Part shown: positions 60,301-64,000 of the stretch, piece after piece
Position numbering within the stretch: the stretch's first letter is position 1
Layout of the letters: each line of letters begins with the position of its first letter
Assembly (NCBI GenBank): GCA_017427525.1
Contig: JAFRSP010000070.1
Coordinates: forward strand, 1 to 64,000
Length of the DNA stretch: 64,000 nt
Direction of reading: 5' to 3'
Source of the DNA: Clostridia bacterium
GTDB lineage: Bacteria > Bacillota > Clostridia > Oscillospirales > Feifaniaceae
Position numbers and translations under genes: made by a program
The notes under the pieces: generated by a model
Database searches by the model: none
Told to the model about the DNA's origin: nothing
What the model saw: the letters and a program-made list of their open reading frames with translations, nothing else

Positions 60301-60399
60301 CAAGGGAAGCACCGCAGAAAGAACGAGCTGGCGGAGCGCCTTGGTCAGGGGGAGACGGTTGTGATTGGCAGAGGTGTGGTTGAGTAGTTGTCGTTTCAA
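57391..60399 (-). CDS. Secreted GHL10 glycoside hydrolase fused to N-acetylmuramoyl-L-alanine amidase
   Basis: A 1002-residue exported wall enzyme. Signal peptide (LVLSAVLPLLMFFFWAQPALA). Residues about 50-400 are a GHL10/YngK-like barrel: RGVWIATVYSIDFP, LNAVFFQVRPTGDSYY, HAWVNPYRLT, IHFDDYFYPSPTVT, DYVCPQIYWP. A middle part of about 400 residues is beta-rich. The C-terminal 180 residues are an Amidase_3 zinc amidase: TILVDAGHGGGDPGA (His), RAALALKKELENRG, FVSLHHNS (His) and ILVELGFVTNPNE (Glu). The TTG at 60399 with AAGGAG seven bases upstream is preferred. It would cut both glycan and peptide-glycan bonds. Confidence 0.92.
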   Translation of the reverse strand: MKRQLLNHTSANHNRLPLTKALRQLVLSAVLPLLMFFFWAQPALAAEQPVRGVWIATVYSIDFPHTDTVASQQQELRDILDTAEKAGLNAVFFQVRPTGDSYYLSGVFPWAKSLTGTAGKDPGWDPLAYLIEQADARGIAVHAWVNPYRLTEGSVSNPTRDVSALPAGHPARENPAMAVAYDDGKLYLDPGNPDSIDLVVRGVEELVRNYNLAGIHFDDYFYPSPTVTKDGKTYTAAFDDAESYARYGGSLSLADWRRSNTRRLIEEVGRAIRAIDPDCAFGVAPSGIWRNASSDPAGSDTTGFESYSSLYADVRSWVKDGLIDYVCPQIYWPIGQKGSDYDVLVRWWSDVCRDTGVALYIGHAAYRVGETTAWKDTSEIPRQLALNEKLGNVEGAVFYGYSKIKENTLGLADTLRALFVQGAALPASSSIAKAPIPEGTPKADGLVIASPGNGSTLTSAKSYIIGAGDPNEPIYVNGQEIDRTPSGYFCLYVPLTEGKNTFVFEHQGKTTNYTLIRKTASSSSGGGIVLNDAAFAEGTLFPTSNSRYAPGETFTLTCVAPQGSSVTAALGGTTYALSPEQVVSTKGSVPAQKYTATVTMRPHSGKGLISLGAPSYTLVYNGKTVKKSAPSQVYCYMKDDTLVGTINVDCAVMRTSNSSSASRKTSLFRGARDYIVWETDTYYQFRYGGWTLKSNVKTSHEKLPSNIAANVTGFSTAHITSIQWKLPTFPAYTMKEKNGSFELTLHNTTDVRSRITLASNPLLHSVTCHQKGNDAVYTFTFKEGAALNGFTLSHNGGYLTLALRNPPTLAAGDKPLAGKTILVDAGHGGGDPGASGPLGANGDREKELNLRAALALKKELENRGAAVMMTRAGDESVSLEERVAITRSVRPVLFVSLHHNSVDYVTDVGKCYGVTTYYSEDFSAPLAAVVQRYAAKATGAYSRGAVAQGLAVCRVYECPSILVELGFVTNPNEYELLVDDSYIQKETKGIADGVVAYLGGER

Positions 60400-60455
60400 G
60401 ATGGTTCTCCTTATGATGGACAAACGGGCGGGTGACGGAAATCAGGCCGGCAGCG

Positions 60456-61400
60456 CTACAGGTTCTTTTTGGGCAGGCAGCTGGCCGCGGCCGTTTGCTG
60501 CGCCGTCGGCATCGCCGCCTGCGCGCCGTAGCCTGTGGTGGAGAGCGCGGCGGCGAGGTTGGCAAATTCCACGGCCTGAGAGAAGGGAAGTCCGACCGAG
60601 AAGGCATAGGCCAGCGCACCGTTGAAGGAGTCGCCCGCTGCGGTGGTATCAACCGCCGCAACGTCGTAGGCGGGGTAGTGCGCAAGCTCATCTCCGGAAT
60701 AGACGTATACCCCCTTTTCGCCGGCCGTGTTGATCACGGTTTTCACCCCCAGTGTCAGCAGAGCCTTGCAGGCGGCAAGCCGTGCGGCATCGTCTGTCAG
60801 GGGGATCCCCGTGAGCCGGGAGAGCTCGGTGTCGTTCGGGGTGACGATGCCCACGTGCCCCAGCAGCTCATCGGAAAGGGGCAGGGCAGGGGCGGGGTCG
60901 AGGATGACCAGCTTCCCCTGTCCGGCACAGTATTCGGCTGCCCACAAGGTGGTCTCCATGGGGATCTCAAGCTGGAGCAGCACGATCGAAGCGTCGTCGA
61001 TCAGGCGCTTGACGCGGTGGAGATAATCGGTCGTCACGGCAGCGTTGGCGCCGGGAGCGACACAGATGGCGTTTTGTCCCGCAGCGTCCACCTGAATCAT
61101 GGCGATTCCGGTGGGAAGGTCGCCGTCGCGTTCCAGACCGGAACAGTTTATGCCGGCGGATTGGAGGCGGGAAAAAACGGATTCGCCGAACGAGTCGCTT
61201 CCGATCCGGCCGAGCAGACAGACGGTCCCTCCCAGCTTGGCGGCCGCAGCGGCCTGATTGGCGCCCTTTCCGCCGGGAGACAGTTGAAAGTCGGTCCCTG
61301 AAACGGTCTCGCCCGGGGCCGATAGATGAGACACACGAAGACTCAAATCCGCATGGATTGAGCCGATCACGCAGATGTTGGACTGGGGCTTTTGGTTCAT
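60456..61400 (-). CDS. rbsK: Ribokinase (PfkB family)
   Basis: A 314-residue PfkB carbohydrate kinase: ICVIGSIHADLSLRVSHLSA, the signature LSPGGKGANQAAAAAKLGG, GRIGSDSFGESVFSRLQSAG, VTPNDTELSRLTG, and the anion-hole/catalytic motif VDTTAAGDSFNGALAYAF with the base Asp. It phosphorylates ribose or a related sugar; no rbs transporter is adjacent. GGAGGG precedes the ATG. The wall-hydrolase gene starts 56 bases downstream. Confidence 0.9.
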   Translation of the reverse strand: MNQKPQSNICVIGSIHADLSLRVSHLSAPGETVSGTDFQLSPGGKGANQAAAAAKLGGTVCLLGRIGSDSFGESVFSRLQSAGINCSGLERDGDLPTGIAMIQVDAAGQNAICVAPGANAAVTTDYLHRVKRLIDDASIVLLQLEIPMETTLWAAEYCAGQGKLVILDPAPALPLSDELLGHVGIVTPNDTELSRLTGIPLTDDAARLAACKALLTLGVKTVINTAGEKGVYVYSGDELAHYPAYDVAAVDTTAAGDSFNGALAYAFSVGLPFSQAVEFANLAAALSTTGYGAQAAMPTAQQTAAASCLPKKNL

Positions 61401-61913
61401 GGGATTCCCTCCAAACAGCGGATACGCCGCCGAGATCTTGCAAATGGGCAGATGTGATGGGCCGAAGGAGCCGGCCCGCCTCCCACCACGGGCGCGCGTG
61501 AACACGGGGACAGGGGTTTGCCTCGTCGGCAGGGCGGGCAGGGACGACTGCATCCTGGATCATGCGTGGTCGCGATGTGGAATCCTTTGAGACAGGGGTA
61601 TCATTAAATACCATATCATATAGACAAATTATTTTACCATATGTGGAAGATTTCGGCAAGAATTCTCGAAAAAAAAAGAAAAGAAAAGCTCCGCCGTCGG
61701 CAAAGGAAGGGACAGATAGGAGAGGAACCCGCCGACTCAGGGGAAGTGTATGTATGAATCAAGAAGGAGAGGGCCGGACAAACCTTCGGGAAAAGCCGGT
61801 AAAGCGGGCCGCAGAACCGCACAGACGAAAAGCAAGCAAGATGAATTTTTATTCAAATTTCAAAACGCAGCCCCCGCACTTTAGAAAATTTTTAAAAAAG
61901 ATGCAGCATCCAC
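61401..61913. other. Intergenic region upstream of ribokinase and citrate-synthase genes
   Basis: This divergent gap of about 500 bases is GC-rich near ribokinase and AT-rich after 61600. The segment 61610-61645 contains two CCATAT repeats within an AT-rich stretch, possibly an operator or promoter for ribokinase. No gene was found; a 123-codon lysine/arginine-rich frame on plus has no ribosome binding site. Confidence 0.4.
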
Positions 61914-61942
61914 TTGACAAAAAATCGATATAGTCGTATGCT
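61914..61942 (+). promoter_or_regulatory. Promoter of the citrate synthase-aconitase unit
   Basis: A perfect TTGACA (61914-61919) and TATGCT (61937-61942) are 17 bases apart, about 48 bases before the GTG. Confidence 0.72.
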
Positions 61943-61989
61943 TGTATACATCAATTCAAAAACGGGTTGTTTTATGGAGGACCGCCATC

Positions 61990-63348
61990 GTGATTGAGTA
62001 CGACAAAAATTCCAATCTTCTGACCGAAATCGAGCACAACTACAATCTGCAGGATGTGGAAGAACCTCACCTGTATCGTGAGATTTTCCCCTATTCCGAG
62101 ATTCCCAAGTGCACCTTCAATTACCGTCTGTCTCCGATGGATACCCCCAAGGAGATCTGGATTACGGACACCACGTTTCGCGATGGTCAGCAGAGCCGCG
62201 CGCCCTACACGCCCGATCAGATTGTCCATCTCTACAAGCTGCTCAGCCGCTTGGGCGGACCCAAGGGCAAGATTCGTCAGTGTGAGTTCTTTCTCTACAG
62301 TGAGAAGGACAAGGAGGCGCTGACCCGCTGCCAGGATCTCGGGCTGCCCTTCCCCGAGATCACGGGATGGATCCGCGCCACTCAAAAGGATTTTGAGCTG
62401 GCGCGCGGAATGGGACTCCAGGAGTGCGGCATTCTGGTGAGCTGCTCCGACTATCACATTTTCAAAAAACTCAAAAAGACCCGCGGAGAGGCCATGAACG
62501 ACTATCTCAAGGTGATCGCCGACGCCATTGACGCGGGGATCAATCCGCGCTGTCACTTTGAAGATATCACCCGTGCCGATTTTTACGGCTTTGTGATTCC
62601 CTTTGCCCATCAGCTGAGGCGGCTGATGGAGCAGAGCGGACGGCCCATCAAGATTCGCGCCTGCGACACGCTGGGATACGGGATCCCATACAGCGGCGCC
62701 TCCATGCCGCGCAGCATTCCCGGAATTATCTATGGGCTGCGCAACTATGCCGGATTCCCCTCTGAACTGCTCGAGTGGCACGGCCACAACGATTTTTATA
62801 AGGCAGTCGTCAACTCTGCCACGGCCTGGCTCTACGGAGCTTCCTCGGTCAACTGCTCGCTGCTTGGGATCGGCGAGCGCACGGGCAACACGCCGCTTGA
62901 GGCCATGGTGATGGAATATGCACAGCTCCGCGGCACTCTCGACGGGATGGACCCCACCGCTATCCGGGATATTGCCGATTACTACGAAGAGGAGCTCGGA
63001 TACCATATCCCCGACAACACGCCCTTTGTGGGAAGAGACTTCAACATGACGCAGGCGGGAATCCATGCCGACGGCCTGCTCAAAGACGAGGAAATCTACA
63101 ATATTTTCGACACGACGACCATTCTCAAAAGCCCGCCGAAGGTTTCCATTACCAAGACGTCGGGAGCCGCAGGCCTTGCCATGTGGCTTTCGGGGCATCT
63201 CGGACGGCGGGAAAATCCCATCGACAAAGACGATCCCCGTGTGGTTCTCCTGAAGGACTGGGTGGACGAGCAGTATGAGAAGGGCCGTGTCACCATCATC
63301 GGAAACGCGGAACTTGCGGAGCAGTGCGTACGGCTTGGCATTGCCTGA
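61990..63348 (+). CDS. Re-citrate synthase / homocitrate synthase-like DRE-TIM enzyme
   Basis: A 452-residue DRE-TIM acyltransferase. The metal/substrate motif is WITDTTFRDGQQSRAPYTP, then CHFEDITRADFYGF, ACDTLGYGIP and EWHGHNDFYKAVVN with the HxH metal pair, and GIGERTGNTPLEA. Relatives condense acetyl-CoA with 2-oxo acids; the Clostridium kluyveri Re-citrate synthase has this length and, as here, lies outside leucine genes. The aconitase gene directly downstream supports citrate as product. The GTG at 61990 follows GGAGG. Alternatives are homocitrate or isopropylmalate synthase. Confidence 0.87.
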   Translation: MIEYDKNSNLLTEIEHNYNLQDVEEPHLYREIFPYSEIPKCTFNYRLSPMDTPKEIWITDTTFRDGQQSRAPYTPDQIVHLYKLLSRLGGPKGKIRQCEFFLYSEKDKEALTRCQDLGLPFPEITGWIRATQKDFELARGMGLQECGILVSCSDYHIFKKLKKTRGEAMNDYLKVIADAIDAGINPRCHFEDITRADFYGFVIPFAHQLRRLMEQSGRPIKIRACDTLGYGIPYSGASMPRSIPGIIYGLRNYAGFPSELLEWHGHNDFYKAVVNSATAWLYGASSVNCSLLGIGERTGNTPLEAMVMEYAQLRGTLDGMDPTAIRDIADYYEEELGYHIPDNTPFVGRDFNMTQAGIHADGLLKDEEIYNIFDTTTILKSPPKVSITKTSGAAGLAMWLSGHLGRRENPIDKDDPRVVLLKDWVDEQYEKGRVTIIGNAELAEQCVRLGIA

Positions 63349-63366
63349 TACGCTTCCCGTGCAGCG

Positions 63367-63394
63367 GGAGGGCTTTCCTTTTGGAGAGCCCTCC
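63367..63394 (+). other. Intercistronic hairpin between citrate synthase-like gene and aconitase
   Basis: A twelve-base perfect stem (ggagggctttcc with ggagagccctcc, allowing one wobble) and four-base T loop, with no T run after it. It may stabilise or process the mRNA rather than terminate. Confidence 0.55.
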
Positions 63395-63484
63395 TCCTGG
63401 ATTGTAAGCCTTTTGCGGCATGTGGAAATAAGAACGTTTCCGGTTCTGCCGCTGACAATATGCAAAAAAAGAGGGGATACCGTT

Positions 63485-64000
63485 ATGAATGTAACTCAGA
63501 AGCTGATTGCTTCGCACCTTGTCTCGGGAGAAATGATCCCAGGGCAGGAGATCGCCCTTCGCATCGACCAGACCCTGACGCAGGATTCGACCGGCACGAT
63601 GGCCTATCTGCAGTTTGAGGCGATGGGCATCGACAGGGTCAAGACCAAGCGGTCGGTCGCCTATGTGGACCACAATATGCTCCAGGCAGGCTTTGAAAAT
63701 GCCGACGATCACAAATACATCCAGACGGTCACCAAAAAGCACGGCATTTGGTTTTCACGCCCCGGAAACGGCATCTGCCATCAGGTGCATCTGGAGCGGT
63801 TTTCGAAACCGGGCGAAACGTTGCTCGGTTCGGACAGTCACACGCCGACCTGCGGCGCGGTGGGAATGCTGGCCATCGGCGCGGGCGGACTCGATGTGGC
63901 GGTCGCCATGGGCGGTGGAGCCTATCACGTTTTGATGCCAAGAGTCTGTCAGGTGAAGCTGACGGGCAAACTGCCCCCCATGGTGACCGCGAAAGACGTG
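63485..64000 (+). CDS. Aconitate hydratase, N-terminal part (runs off window)
   Basis: The first 172 codons of an aconitase: NVTQKLIASHLVSGEMIPGQ, VAYVDHNMLQAGFENADDHK, IWFSRPGNGICHQVHLERFS, LLGSDSHTPTCGAVGMLAIG (the Asp-Ser-His active-site motif with Cys) and GGAYHVLMPRVCQVKLTGKL. It isomerises citrate to isocitrate; the [4Fe-4S] cysteines lie beyond the window. The short N-terminus (HLVSGEMIPGQEI) is of the clostridial/mitochondrial-like type with a separate leader pattern. GAGGGG precedes the ATG. Confidence 0.93.
   Translation, partial: MNVTQKLIASHLVSGEMIPGQEIALRIDQTLTQDSTGTMAYLQFEAMGIDRVKTKRSVAYVDHNMLQAGFENADDHKYIQTVTKKHGIWFSRPGNGICHQVHLERFSKPGETLLGSDSHTPTCGAVGMLAIGAGGLDVAVAMGGGAYHVLMPRVCQVKLTGKLPPMVTAKDV

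Noticed and set aside
1-64000. CRISPR arrays, tRNA or rRNA genes, insertion sequences
   Set aside because: No regularly spaced repeats, cloverleaf-like segments, ribosomal RNA sequence or transposase motifs were recognised in reading the window.

Overview
The window looks like chromosomal DNA of an anaerobic, monoderm Clostridia-type Firmicute, probably Oscillospiraceae-like. The signs are strong AGGAGG-type ribosome binding sites, frequent GTG and TTG starts, a MecA adaptor, RicT/PSP1, a glycine riboswitch, an Re-citrate-synthase-like gene beside aconitase, a tungsten-type aldehyde:ferredoxin oxidoreductase, a DUF975 membrane protein and a YjdF protein. Base composition is moderately GC-rich except for an AT-richer island at about 3.5-5.3 kb. 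The taxonomic placement is inference from gene content.

Layout. 1-0.85 kb: a very GC-rich ClpB/ClpC-type ATPase fragment (minus) abuts the 3' end of a MATE transporter gene (plus), which looks like a chimeric junction. 0.9-15.3 kb: mostly minus-strand accessory and housekeeping genes: an FMN split-barrel protein, L-cysteine desulfidase, a low-GC EVE-like/PD-(D/E)XK nuclease island flanked by imperfect direct repeats with a decayed small gene pair, a 5'-nucleotidase lipoprotein, acetyltransferases, YjdF with a structured leader, an EamA transporter, a Vat-like acetyltransferase, a GNAT/AlkD fusion relic, a PreA-type dehydrogenase and an RNA m5U methyltransferase. 15.4-25.4 kb: a secreted transglutaminase/SLH protein, an SGNH hydrolase, a tightly coupled femX-alr-holB-ricT operon, a two-gene unit resembling GspC/PilP plus the N-domains of a secretin, and ychF.

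26.9-43 kb is a molybdenum/tungsten island: moaC and moaA (divergent), a MOSC-MogA fusion, mobB, two moeA genes (one fused to a periplasmic-binding-like domain) with two FAD oxidoreductases, a ThiF/MoeB-like gene, a LysR regulator, tupABC tungstate uptake behind a structured leader, a MoaE-like gene, a MoaD-like gene and an aldehyde:ferredoxin oxidoreductase. These genes together can import tungstate, build the pterin cofactor and supply it to the oxidoreductase. The tungstate-binding lipoprotein reads as a circular permutation of the normal family, one of the most striking items here.

43-64 kb: an esterase, MecA, a membrane-anchored putative glycoside hydrolase, a DECD-box RNA helicase, an AIM24-like protein, an alanine/glycine symporter behind a single-aptamer glycine riboswitch and leader terminator, a degenerate PTS enzyme I-like protein, a GNAT, TatD, MetG, DUF975, a second FMN split-barrel paralogue, a GHL10-amidase fusion, ribokinase, and finally an Re-citrate-synthase-like gene followed by aconitase, which runs off the window.

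The best candidates for something undescribed are the GspC/secretin-N-domain pair in an apparently monoderm genome (22.3-24.1 kb), the permuted TupA and its leader RNA (37.7-38.9 kb), and the EVE-nuclease island (3.3-5.3 kb). No tRNA, rRNA, CRISPR array or intact insertion sequence was recognised.
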